64,000 nucleotides of DNA from Streptomyces graminofaciens (lineage in GTDB: Bacteria; Actinomycetota; Actinomycetes; Streptomycetales; Streptomycetaceae): positions 10,698,501 through 10,762,500 of the forward strand of contig NZ_AP018448.1 in the NCBI RefSeq assembly GCF_030294945.1, given 5' to 3'. Shown here piece by piece: positions 8,735-16,865 of this stretch. The notes beneath the pieces are model-generated. The model saw nothing but the letters and a program-made list of their open reading frames with translations, was not told the origin of the DNA and did no database searches. The translations under genes were made by a program, and so were the position numbers. Within the stretch, counting starts at the first letter, position 1; every line of letters begins with the position of its first letter.

Positions 8735-8905
8735 GGTTGACGTGCCTTGGCCGGTCTCCTGGCTGACGGGTACCACCGCCCATGCTCCGCCTTCCCGGGT
8801 CCGAGGACCCAGTGGCTGTCCGTGAGGACTGGAGCCGGACTTCCCGATCACAGTGGCGAGGGCCGCACCGGCATCACACCGGATTTCCCGTTCACCAAGG
8901 CGTGG
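8735..8905 (-). promoter_or_regulatory. Cobalamin riboswitch 3 (upstream of cbiM)
   Basis: Read on the minus strand, the core GGGAAATCCGGTGTGATGCC followed by GGTGCGGCCCTCGCCACTGTGA lies at about 8887-8846, and a near-perfect B12 box (GTCAGCCAGGAGACCGGCC) at 8767-8749. It ends about 35 bases before the cbiM ATG. The remaining bases up to 9106 presumably hold the promoter and show no gene. Confidence 0.95.
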
Positions 8906-9106
8906 CGACAGTAGTGCCCGCACAAGGCCTCTGACAAGCGGCAACGAGGGGCGCGCGGACGGCGCCGGACGGCTCGAACCCCGGCGCACGCCCCAACGGC
9001 CCCGCGCGGCACAGGAGTAGGCCGACCGCCGTGCTCCCGTGCTCAAGGAGGCATGGAGAGGTGGGGCCGGGCGGCGGGGCTTCTGCGCACCGCCCGACCC
9101 CGGGGC

Positions 9107-9790
9107 TCAGACGGCCGACGGCTGCGCGGGCAGCACGTGGTCGCCGACCTTGTCCGTGCTCAGGCACAGCGAGCAGACCATCGCGTCGTGGGTCCGGCAG
9201 GCGGCCAGGTCGGGGCGCTCGTAGGGCTGGTGGCAGACATGGCAGTCGTACGTCGTCGCGCTGGGGTTGCCCGCCGAGTCGAGCAGCGGCTCGTCGATGC
9301 CGTCGTCGGTGCGGCGCAGGTAGTACCTGCCCTTGGTGACGACGGCCATCAGCGGAGTGAGGACGAACGCGATGACGGCGGCGGCCACGGGGGAGTAAGG
9401 CTGGAGCGTGTCGCCCAGTGCGTGGAAGTACATGGCGATCGACAGACCGGAGGCGGCGACGAAGGCCACGACTCCGACCGGGTTGACGGCGTGGAGCATG
9501 CCCCGGCGGAACTCGGGCTGGAGCGGGGAGAGCTTCAGCAGGTACTTGTTGATGCCGATGCCGATGCCGATGCCGATGCCGATGCCGATGCCGATGCCGA
9601 TGCCGATGCCGATGTCGGTGGCGACGGTGACGACCCAGGCGATCGCGCAGTTCGAGCAGAAGCCGAGGATGCTGTTGAGGAAGCTGAACATGTCGGCTTC
9701 CATCAGGGCCAGCGCGAAGCCCAGGTTGACCAGGACGAGTGCGTGCACTGTCATGTGCGCGTACCAGCGCTCCAACTCGGCTGTGGCCAA
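9107..9790 (-). pseudogene. C-terminal remnant of purine-cytosine-type permease with (Ile-Gly)n expansion
   Basis: The frame encodes about 215-225 residues resembling the C-terminal third of an actinobacterial purine/cytosine permease (NCS1-like): a helix ending in MEADMFSFLNSILG, then NPVGVVAFVAASGLS, KGRYYLRRTDDGIDEP and a Cys-rich tail (YDCHVCHQ, MVCSLCLS). The N-terminal two thirds, with most transmembrane helices, are missing. An internal ATG at 9754 could start a 215-residue product, but it would not be a complete transporter. Between TD and NKYLLKLSP the expected short DIGIN is expanded to a run of Ile-Gly pairs by a hexanucleotide repeat. Upstream, the same frame continues into a GntR-like remnant. 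The family call is from recognition, not a search. Confidence 0.55.
9551..9616. repeat. Hexanucleotide tandem repeat, (GATGCC)10 plus GATGTC
   Basis: Ten perfect GATGCC units (9551-9610) are followed by a degenerate GATGTC. Read on the minus strand they encode alternating Ile and Gly. As a six-base unit, gain or loss preserves the frame. Confidence 0.97.
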
Positions 9791-9825
9791 CTCGGCTGTG
9801 GTGACCGCCGGGTCGTGGTGGGGGA

Positions 9826-10078
9826 TCGTCAAGGAGAAACCGCTGTCACCGCGCTCGATCGGACCGTCGGCCGGCAGCCGCGCCGGCGCCGTCCGCACCG
9901 GGGTCCGCGATACCCCGAGCCGAGCCGCCGTCCGTAGCTCACCGAGGCGCTCGCGTGGGCCGAACGCGCCGTCGAGCACGGGCGGGCGCAGCTTCGCATG
10001 GACCGCCTCGCGCAGTGGGGGAGCGGGCGGTGCGGTGGGATCCGGGACCGTGTCCGACTGCGCGTGCAGCGTGGAATC
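9826..10078 (-). pseudogene. GntR-type winged-helix remnant
   Basis: The frame reads LREAVHAKLRPPVLDGAFGP, ERLGELRTAARLGVSRTPVR and ADGPIERGDSGFSLTIP, the winged-helix DNA-binding domain of a GntR/FadR regulator with altered residues (RTAPARLPADGP in place of the usual REALARLxADGL). It has no convincing start, and the effector domain is replaced by the permease fragment in the same frame. Probably a dead fusion left by a deletion. Confidence 0.6.
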
Positions 10079-10149
10079 TATGAGCGGACACGATAGAAAA
10101 CGCTTGTTTCCCGGAAGGCCCTCGCACGGTGAACGACTCGTTTCGGCAC

Positions 10150-10226
10150 CTGCCGAGTCCCTGCCGAGTCCCTGCCGAGTCCCTGCCGAGTCCCTGCCGA
10201 GTCCCTGCCGAGTCCCTGCCGAGTCC
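10150..10226. repeat. Tandem 11-bp repeat, seven perfect units
   Basis: CTGCCGAGTCC is repeated seven times without mismatch, ending at CGCC. It lies in the non-coding stretch about 190 bases before cobL. An 11-base period is about one helical turn. No function is known to me. Confidence 0.97.
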
Positions 10227-10415
10227 CGCCGGTCGCGGCCAGGAGTCGTACGGGCGGGGCGGCGGCCGGTCCGCCCGGCCCCGACATGTGGGTGCGGGGG
10301 CGGTGGGTCGGACACGGCGCCGCCGCAGCACCCGGGCACACATGCGCAGGTCACCGCCCAGTAGAGTGCGCCCCTGTTGCCCCAGATCCGCCCCCGAATC
10401 CCGAGGTACCGAGTA

Positions 10416-11672
10416 GTGACCCCCGCACGACCAGGACCGCCCCCCGCCGTCACCGTCGTCGGGATCGGAGCCGACGGCTGGCGGGGCCTCCCCGATGCCT
10501 CGCGTACGGCCCTGCGTGACGCCGAGGTCCTGATCGGGGGCCCGCGACAGTTGGACCTGCTGCCGCCGGAGTGCGAGGGGGAGCGGATCGCCTGGCCCTC
10601 GCCCCTGCGCCCCGCCGTCCCCGGGCTGCTCGCCGCGCACGCCGGCCGCCGGATCGCCGTACTGGCCAGCGGGGACCCCATGTTCTACGGCATCGGCCGC
10701 GCCCTCGCCGAGGAGACCGGTGAGCTGCGCGTCCTGCCGCACCCCTCCTCCGTCTCCTACGCCGCCGCCCGCCTCGGCTGGCCGCTGGAGGACGTCGAGG
10801 TCGTCACCCTCGTCGGGCGGCCGACGGCCAGGCTCGCCGCCGCCCTGCACGACGGCCGACGGCTCCTCGTGCTCAGCGCGGACGCCGGCACCCCGGGCGT
10901 GGTCGCCGCCCTGCTGCGGGACCGCGGCTTCGGACCGAGCCGGATGCGGGTCCTCGAACAGCTCGGCGGGGAGCGGGAACGCGTGACCGTCGAGGCCACC
11001 GCCGACAAGTGGGCGCATCCGCCCGGCGATCCCCTCAACCTCGTCGCCGTCGAGTGCCGCCGCGCCCCCGACGCGCTGCGGCTCGGCACGGTACCTGGGC
11101 TCCCGGACGAGGCGTACGAGCACGACGGGCAGCTCACCAAGCGGCATGTGCGCGCCGCCACGCTCGGCGTGCTCGCCCCGACCCCCGGTGAGCTGCTGTG
11201 GGACATCGGCGGCGGCTCGGGGGCGATCGCGATCGAGTGGATGCGTACGCACCCCTCCTGCCGGGCGGTCACCGTCGAGCGCGACCCGGTGCGGGCCGAG
11301 CGCATCGGCCGCAACGCCGACCGGCTCGGCGTGCCCGGGCTGCGGGTCGTCACCGGCGCAGCGCCCGCCGTACTGGCCGAACTGCCGCCGCCCGACGCCG
11401 TGTTCGTCGGCGGCGGGCTCACCGCGCCCGGGCTCCTCGACGCCTGCTGGGAGGCGCTGCAAGTCGGCGGGCGGCTGGTCGCCAACACGGTGACGCTGGA
11501 GTCCGAGGCACTGCTCGCCGACGCCCGCCGACGCCACGGCGGCGAGCTGGTGCGGCTCGCGGTGGCGCACGCCGTGCCCGTGGGCGGCTTCACCGGGTGG
11601 CGGCAGGCGATGCCGGTGACCCAGTGGGCCGTACAGAAGACCCTCGACACCGCTTCAGGAGCAGACAGATGA
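10416..11672 (+). CDS. cobL: Precorrin-6Y C5,15-methyltransferase (decarboxylating), CbiE-CbiT fusion
   Basis: This 418-residue bifunctional enzyme acts in corrin-ring synthesis, methylating C5 and C15 and removing the C12 acetate carboxyl. The N-terminal CbiE half (about 10-210) has VTVVGIGADGW and ASGDPMFYGIG. The C-terminal CbiT half (about 225-410) has the SAM-binding LLWDIGGGSGAIAIEWM and PDAVFVGGG motifs. The GTG at 10416 is chosen because GAGG lies about 10 bases upstream and the methyltransferase fold begins soon after; an in-frame TTG at 10377 would add 13 unlikely residues. The stop overlaps the cobM ATG (ATGA). Confidence 0.95.
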   Translation: MTPARPGPPPAVTVVGIGADGWRGLPDASRTALRDAEVLIGGPRQLDLLPPECEGERIAWPSPLRPAVPGLLAAHAGRRIAVLASGDPMFYGIGRALAEETGELRVLPHPSSVSYAAARLGWPLEDVEVVTLVGRPTARLAAALHDGRRLLVLSADAGTPGVVAALLRDRGFGPSRMRVLEQLGGERERVTVEATADKWAHPPGDPLNLVAVECRRAPDALRLGTVPGLPDEAYEHDGQLTKRHVRAATLGVLAPTPGELLWDIGGGSGAIAIEWMRTHPSCRAVTVERDPVRAERIGRNADRLGVPGLRVVTGAAPAVLAELPPPDAVFVGGGLTAPGLLDACWEALQVGGRLVANTVTLESEALLADARRRHGGELVRLAVAHAVPVGGFTGWRQAMPVTQWAVQKTLDTASGADR

Positions 11673-12418
11673 CCGTGTACTTCATCGGCGCGGGCCCCGG
11701 TGCCGCCGACCTGATCACGGTGCGCGGCGCCCGCACGCTCGCCGCGTGCCGGGTCTGTCTGTACGCGGGCAGCCTCGTCCCGCGCGAACTGCTGGCCGAA
11801 TGCCCGCCGGACGCCCGGCTGGTGGACACCGCGCAGCTGAACCTGGACGAGATCACCGCCGAGCTGGTCCGCGCGCACGAGGAGGGGCACGACGTGGCCC
11901 GGCTGCACTCCGGGGACCCGTCCGTGTTCAGCGCGGTCGCCGAGCAGATGCGGCGGCTGGACGCGGCGGGCGTGCCGTACGAGGTCGTGCCGGGCGTCCC
12001 CGCCTTCGCCGCCGCGGCGGCCGCCCTGAAGCGGGAGCTGACCGTGCCGACCGTCGGCCAGACCGTCATCCTCACCCGGGTCGCCAACCGGGCCACCGCC
12101 ATGCCGGAGGGCGAGGACCTGGCGACCCTCGGCCGGAGCGGCGCGCTGATCGTGCTGCACCTGGCCGCCAAGTACGTGGACCGCGTGGTCGACGAACTGC
12201 TTCCGCACTACGGCGCCGACTGCCCCGCCGCGGTCGTCGCCTACGCCTCCCGCCCCGACGAGCTGATCATCCGGGGCACGCTGGACGAGATCGCCGGGAA
12301 GGTGAAGGAGGCGGGTGTGCTGCGCACGGCCGTGATCATGGTGGGTCGGACGCTGGGCGCGGAGCAGTTCGGGGACAGCCACCTGTACTCGCCGGAGCGC
12401 GAGCGGCACGTCTGCTGA
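11669..12418 (+). CDS. cobM: Precorrin-4 C11-methyltransferase
   Basis: This 249-residue SAM-dependent tetrapyrrole methylase has VYFIGAGPGAADLITVRG at the N-terminus, LYAGSLVP, LHSGDPSVFSA and the VPGVPAFAAAAAAL motif, the CobM/CbiF signature set. It methylates C11 of precorrin-4. Its ATG overlaps the end of cobL, so the two are translationally coupled. A convergent cbiD follows after about 200 bases. Confidence 0.95.
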   Translation: MTVYFIGAGPGAADLITVRGARTLAACRVCLYAGSLVPRELLAECPPDARLVDTAQLNLDEITAELVRAHEEGHDVARLHSGDPSVFSAVAEQMRRLDAAGVPYEVVPGVPAFAAAAAALKRELTVPTVGQTVILTRVANRATAMPEGEDLATLGRSGALIVLHLAAKYVDRVVDELLPHYGADCPAAVVAYASRPDELIIRGTLDEIAGKVKEAGVLRTAVIMVGRTLGAEQFGDSHLYSPERERHVC

Positions 12419-12621
12419 AGCCTTGCGAGGCGTTGGTGGGTGTGGGTGTGGGTGCGGGTTCGTTGTGGTTGCTCGCGCGGGAACCGCGCGACTCGCCCCC
12501 ACCGGGCCGCAGTTGATGCCGCCGACGCCCGGGGGAGGGGAGCACCTCATGGGCTCGTCCAGCAGTGGGAGCGCAGTTGGGCGCCCCCTGGAACTCACCG
12601 GGCCCCCTCGTCGCGCGGTCC
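12419..12621. other. Intergenic gap with a recurrent Streptomyces-type hairpin
   Basis: The gap between convergent cobM and cbiD contains a GTGGGTGTGGGTGCGGG run, then TTGTGGTTGCTCGCGCGG and a complementary CCGCGCGA. This looks like the widespread Streptomyces intergenic element that follows many genes and may act as a terminator. I see no gene here. Confidence 0.45.
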
Positions 12622-13896
12622 TCAGGCGACCGTGCTGCGGCCGACCACCGTCCCCGCCCGGTCGATGCAGATGACGTCCACCGCGACCGGCGCCCCGCGC
12701 AGCACGGCCAGCGACTCGTCGCGGGCCGCCGTCGCGACCAGGTCGCCGAGCGGCACCCCGGCCGCCAGGCACAGCTGGAGCGCGGCCAGCCCGGTGTTGG
12801 CGGCGGTCACCGCGGCGGCCAGGGCCTCGTCGGCGCCGCCGCGCCGGGCCAGCTCGGCGAGGAAGCCCTTGTCGACCTGAGAGCGGGCGGAGTGCAGGTC
12901 GAGATGCCCGGCGGCGAGCTTGGACAGCTTGGCGAAGCCGCCGCAGACGGTGAGCCGGTCGACGGGATGCCGCCGCACGTACTTCAGCACGGCGCCCGCG
13001 AAGTCGCCCATGTCGAGCAGCGCGTCCTCGGGCAGGCCGTACTCGGCGACGACGGTCTTCTCCGACGTCGACCCCGTGCACCCGGCCACATGTGTCCGCC
13101 CGGCCGCCCGCGCCACGTCCACGCCCCGCCTGATGGAGTCGATCCACGCCGAACAGGAGTACGGGACCACGATCCCGGTCGTGCCCAGGACGGACAGGCC
13201 GCCGAGGATGCCGAGCCTCGGGTTCCAGGTGGAGCGGGCGATCTCCTCGCCGTGGTCGACGGAGACGGTGATCTCGACGTCGCCGGTGCCGCCGTGGCGG
13301 GCGGCGACCTCGGCGATGTGGTCCCGCATCATCTGGCGGGGGACCGGGTTCACGGCCGGTTCCCCGACGGACAGGGGCAGGCCCGGGCGGGTGACCGTCC
13401 CGACGCCGGGTCCGGCCCTGAAGACCACCCCGGCCCCGGCGGGCAGACGCCGTACCGTCACCCGGACCAGCGCGCCGTGTGTGACGTCCGGGTCGTCGCC
13501 CGCGTCCTTCACGACCCCCGCCATCGCGGACGCGCCGCTCAGCTCCTCGACCGCGAGCGCGAACGACGGGGTCTGCCCCTTCGGCAGGGTGATGGTCACC
13601 GGGTCGGGGAACTCGCCGGTCAGCAGCGCGGTGTACGCGGCCGTCGTGGCCGCGGTCGCACAGGCGCCGGTGGTCCAGCCGTGCCGCAGGCCGGTGTGCT
13701 TGAGTTGGGCACCACGACCACCCTTGACTTCACCACCGCCGCCTCCGCCCTGCACGCCGCTGCTCCTGTCCACCGCGCCGCCGCCTCCACGCGCCCCGCC
13801 TCCGCCCTTCGCCCCGCCGACCTCGGGCGCCCGGGCCTCACCCTCAACCCCGCCGAAACCCGGCGCCCCGCCGACCCCTCGCACGTCACCGCTCAT
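12622..13896 (-). CDS. cbiD: Cobalt-precorrin-5B (C1)-methyltransferase CbiD
   Basis: CbiD-family enzyme with LKHTGLRHGWTTGACATAA near the N-terminus, followed by LPKGQTPSFALAVEEL, NPRLGILGGLSVLGTTG and CGGFAKLSKLAAGHLDLH. It methylates C1 and releases the two-carbon fragment in ring contraction. The ATG at 13896 gives 424 residues but adds about 55 Gly-rich residues of low complexity; a GTG at 13755 gives 377 residues, nearer the family's usual length. The longer start leaves only 18 bases to the divergent cobK ATG. CbiD belongs to the anaerobic pathway by textbook assignment, yet its neighbours here are aerobic-type Cob enzymes. Confidence 0.93.
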   Translation of the reverse strand: MSGDVRGVGGAPGFGGVEGEARAPEVGGAKGGGGARGGGGAVDRSSGVQGGGGGGEVKGGRGAQLKHTGLRHGWTTGACATAATTAAYTALLTGEFPDPVTITLPKGQTPSFALAVEELSGASAMAGVVKDAGDDPDVTHGALVRVTVRRLPAGAGVVFRAGPGVGTVTRPGLPLSVGEPAVNPVPRQMMRDHIAEVAARHGGTGDVEITVSVDHGEEIARSTWNPRLGILGGLSVLGTTGIVVPYSCSAWIDSIRRGVDVARAAGRTHVAGCTGSTSEKTVVAEYGLPEDALLDMGDFAGAVLKYVRRHPVDRLTVCGGFAKLSKLAAGHLDLHSARSQVDKGFLAELARRGGADEALAAAVTAANTGLAALQLCLAAGVPLGDLVATAARDESLAVLRGAPVAVDVICIDRAGTVVGRSTVA

Positions 13897-13914
13897 GAAC
13901 GGACCCGGACCCCC

Positions 13915-14661
13915 ATGCACGTACTGATACTCGGCGGAACCACGGAGGCCCGCCGCCTCGCCGAACTGCTCCACGGGACGCCCGGCCTGACGCTCACCAG
14001 TTCCCTCGCCGGACGCGTCGCCAGCCCCCGGCTGCCCCCGGGCGAGGTCCGCGTCGGAGGCTTCGGTGGGACCGAGGGGTTGGCCGGGTGGCTGCGCGAG
14101 CACAAGGTCGGCCTGCTCATCGACGCCACCCATCCTTTCGCCGGGACCATGAGTTTCCACGCGGCACGGGCGGCCGCCACCGCCCATGTTCCCCTGCTCG
14201 CACTGCGCCGCCCCGGCTGGGCCCCGGTCGAGGGCGATGTCTGGCACGACGTCGCCTCGCTGGAGGAGGCCGCGGATCTGCTGCCCACGCTCGGCCGCCG
14301 GGTGTTCCTCACCACGGGACGGATGGGCCTGGCCGCCTTCTCGGACCTGGAGGAGCTGTGGTTCCTCGTACGGTCCGTCGACGCGCCGGAGGCCCCACAT
14401 CCGCCCCGTATGGAGGTGCTGCTCGACCGTGGCCCGTTCACTCTCGACGGGGAGCGCGAGCTGCTGCGCCGCCACCGCGTCGACGTCGTCGTGACGAAGG
14501 ACAGCGGGGGAGCCGCCACCGCGCCGAAGCTGACGGCCGCCCGAGAGGCCGGGACACCCGTCGTCGTGGTGCGCAGACCGCCCGTGCCCGAGGGCGTCCC
14601 CGTGGTGGCGCATCCCGAGGCGGCGGCCCGCTGGATCGAAGAGCGACTCCCCGCCCGCTGA
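13915..14661 (+). CDS. cobK: Precorrin-6A reductase
   Basis: This 248-residue enzyme of the CobK/CbiJ family begins MHVLILGGTTEARRLAELL, a Rossmann-like nucleotide-binding start. It carries LIDATHPFA, VFLTTGRMGL and VVTKDSGGAATAPKL, the conserved blocks of NADPH-dependent precorrin-6A reductases. It reduces the macrocycle before CobL acts. It diverges from cbiD and converges with cobIJ, whose stop lies 20 bases away. Confidence 0.95.
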   Translation: MHVLILGGTTEARRLAELLHGTPGLTLTSSLAGRVASPRLPPGEVRVGGFGGTEGLAGWLREHKVGLLIDATHPFAGTMSFHAARAAATAHVPLLALRRPGWAPVEGDVWHDVASLEEAADLLPTLGRRVFLTTGRMGLAAFSDLEELWFLVRSVDAPEAPHPPRMEVLLDRGPFTLDGERELLRRHRVDVVVTKDSGGAATAPKLTAAREAGTPVVVVRRPPVPEGVPVVAHPEAAARWIEERLPAR

Positions 14662-14681
14662 ACCTCACCGGCCGAGCGCGC

Positions 14682-16172
14682 TCACCCTTCCGGATACCGG
14701 CGCGGCGTCCAGACGATCTCCTCGCCGTCCCCACGCCGTACGGCCCGCGTCTGCGAGGAGCCGACCAGCAGGATCGTGCGCATGTCGACCTCGGCCGGGT
14801 CCAGGTCGGCCAGCCGTACGATCCGGACGCGCTCGCCGGAGCCGCCCACGTCCCGGGCGACCACGACCGGGGTGTCCGGCGCCCGGTGCTCCAGCAGCAG
14901 CTCGCGCGCCTTGCCCACCTGCCAGGTGCGGCTGCGGGAGCCGGGGTTGTAGAGGGCCAGTACCAAATCCGCCGAGGCCGCCGCGCGCAGCCGCTCGGCG
15001 ATGACCTCCCAGGGTTTGAGCCGGTCGGAGAGGGAGATCGTGGCGTAGTCGTGGCCGAGCGGGGCGCCCGCGCGGGCGGCGGCCGCGTTGGCGGCGGTCA
15101 CGCCCGGCAGCACCCGCACCGGGACGTCCGCGTACTCCTTCTGCGAGGCCGCCTCCAGCACGGCGGTCGCCATGGCGAAGACGCCCGGATCGCCGCCGGA
15201 GACGACCGCGACCCGCCGCCCGCGCCGGGCCAGGTCGAGGGCGAACTCGGCGCGCTCCGACTCCACCCGGTTGTCCGAGCCGTGCCGGACCTGGCCCGCG
15301 CGGGCGGGCACCCGGTCCAGATAGGTGGTGTAACCGACCAGGTCGTCGGCGGCGGTGAGCGCACCCCGTGTCTCGGGCGTCAGCCACAGCGGACCGGCGG
15401 GCCCGGTGCCGACCACGACCACCTCGCCCCGCTCCCGGGCCTCGGGCCGCTCGGCGTCGACCCGGCTGGGCAGCACGGCCACCGAGAAGTACGGCACCGA
15501 CTCCGCGTCCACGTCCGCCAGTTCGGCGACCCGCTCCCCGGCCATGGTGGCCCGCTCGACATACCGGGCCTCGCCCAGCCGCCCCGAACTCTCCAGCGCG
15601 CCACGCACCTTGGGGAAGGTGCGCCCCAGCTTCATCACCACGGCCGCGTCCGTCGAGGCGAGCCGCGCGGTCAGCTCCTCCTCGGGCAGGGTGCCCGGCA
15701 GGATGGTCAGCACCTCCTCGCCCTCGGCGAGCGGCGTGCCCAGCCGGGCCGCGGCGGCCGACACGGAGGTGACACCGGGGATCACCTCGGTGTCGTAGCG
15801 GTCGGTGAGCCGCTTGTGCATGTGCATGTAGGAGCCGTAGAAGAGCGGGTCGCCCTCGGCGAGGACCGCGACCGTGCGCCCCGCGTCGAGATGCGCGGCC
15901 AGCCGGGCCGACGCCTCGGTGTAGAACTCCTCCATGGCGCCCTTGTAGCCGCCGGGATGGTCGGTGGTCTCCGTCGTCACCGGGTAGACCAGCGGTTCTT
16001 CGACATGGTCGGCGCGTATGTGCTTCGCCGCTATCGAGCGGGCGATGGACCGGCCGTGGCGGGCGCTGTGGTAGGCGATCACGTCCGCCTCGGCGATGAC
16101 CTCGACGGCCCGTACGGTCATCAGGGAGGGGTCACCGGGGCCGAGCCCCACCCCGTACAGCTTGCCGCTCAC
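14682..16172 (-). CDS. cobIJ: Precorrin-2 C20- / precorrin-3B C17-methyltransferase fusion
   Basis: This 496-residue bifunctional enzyme has an N-terminal CobI half (about 1-240: [51 protein letters not shown]) and a C-terminal CobJ half (about 245-490: [53 protein letters not shown]). It methylates C20 of precorrin-2 and C17 of precorrin-3B with ring contraction. The GTG at 16172 overlaps the cobH stop (GTGA); the open frame further upstream is a shadow of cobH. Fusion of CobI and CobJ is usual in actinobacteria. Confidence 0.95.
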   Translation of the reverse strand: MSGKLYGVGLGPGDPSLMTVRAVEVIAEADVIAYHSARHGRSIARSIAAKHIRADHVEEPLVYPVTTETTDHPGGYKGAMEEFYTEASARLAAHLDAGRTVAVLAEGDPLFYGSYMHMHKRLTDRYDTEVIPGVTSVSAAAARLGTPLAEGEEVLTILPGTLPEEELTARLASTDAAVVMKLGRTFPKVRGALESSGRLGEARYVERATMAGERVAELADVDAESVPYFSVAVLPSRVDAERPEARERGEVVVVGTGPAGPLWLTPETRGALTAADDLVGYTTYLDRVPARAGQVRHGSDNRVESERAEFALDLARRGRRVAVVSGGDPGVFAMATAVLEAASQKEYADVPVRVLPGVTAANAAAARAGAPLGHDYATISLSDRLKPWEVIAERLRAAASADLVLALYNPGSRSRTWQVGKARELLLEHRAPDTPVVVARDVGGSGERVRIVRLADLDPAEVDMRTILLVGSSQTRAVRRGDGEEIVWTPRRYPEG

Positions 16173-16831
16173 TCTTCCTCGCTCGCGATCGCGTTGAGCG
16201 CTGCGGCGGCGATGGCGCTGCCCCCGCGACGGCCGCGTACGACGATGTGCTCCAGGCCCGACGGGTGCGCGGCCAGGGCGTCCTTGGACTCGGCGGCGCC
16301 GACGAAACCGACCGGGACGCCGATGACGGCGGCGGGGCGGGGCGCGCCCTCGTCGATCATCTCCAGGAGGCGGAAGAGGGCGGTGGGCGCGTTGCCGACG
16401 GCGACGACCGAGCCTTCCAGCCGGTCCCGCCACAGTTCGAGGGCGGCGGCGCTGCGCGTGGTGCCGAGCCGCGCCGCGAGGTCCGGGACGGCCGGGTCGG
16501 AAAGGGTGCACAGCACGTCGTTGTCGGCGGGCAGCCGCTTGCGGGTCACGCCGCTGGCCACCATCCGGACGTCGGTGAAGATGGGCGCGCCGGCCCGCAG
16601 GGCCTCGCGGGCCCGGGCCACCACGTCGGGCGTGTACACCAAGTCCTGTACGAGGTCGACCATTCCGCAGGCGTGGATCATCCGGACCGCGACCTGGCTG
16701 ACGTCGGCGGGCAGGGCCGCGAGGTCGGCCTCCGCGCGGATGGTGGCGAAGGACTGCCGGTAGATGGCCGGGCCGTCCTTCTCGTAGTCGTACGTGGTCA
16801 CGGTGGTCTTCTCGCTGCTCTCGGGTGTCAT
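16169..16831 (-). CDS. cobH: Precorrin-8X methylmutase
   Basis: This 220-residue CobH/CbiC enzyme moves the methyl group from C11 to C12 to form hydrogenobyrinate. Diagnostic blocks are [33 protein letters not shown] (with the catalytic His), [11 protein letters not shown] and [15 protein letters not shown] followed by [11 protein letters not shown]. The ATG at 16831 lies 34 bases from the end of cobG, and the stop overlaps cobIJ. Confidence 0.95.
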   Translation of the reverse strand: MTPESSEKTTVTTYDYEKDGPAIYRQSFATIRAEADLAALPADVSQVAVRMIHACGMVDLVQDLVYTPDVVARAREALRAGAPIFTDVRMVASGVTRKRLPADNDVLCTLSDPAVPDLAARLGTTRSAAALELWRDRLEGSVVAVGNAPTALFRLLEMIDEGAPRPAAVIGVPVGFVGAAESKDALAAHPSGLEHIVVRGRRGGSAIAAAALNAIASEEE

Positions 16832-16865
16832 ACGGCTGTTGTTCGTGCGGCTGTCGTCGTGCGGC

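Noticed and set aside
8965..8990. A GGGGTTCGAGC-like stretch on the minus strand resembling a tRNA T-arm
   Set aside because: No acceptor stem, D-arm or anticodon arm can be folded around it.
10150..10226. Regular 11-bp repeats considered as a CRISPR array
   Set aside because: The repeats are contiguous with no spacers, and no cas genes are present.
9107..10681. Single 524-residue minus-strand open frame read as one gene
   Set aside because: The upstream part is the shadow of cobL; only the permease and GntR pieces resemble proteins, and neither has a good start.
14682..16511. 609-residue start for CobIJ
   Set aside because: The first 113 residues are Arg-rich shadow of cobH; the GTG at 16172 overlaps the cobH stop and begins the methyltransferase fold.
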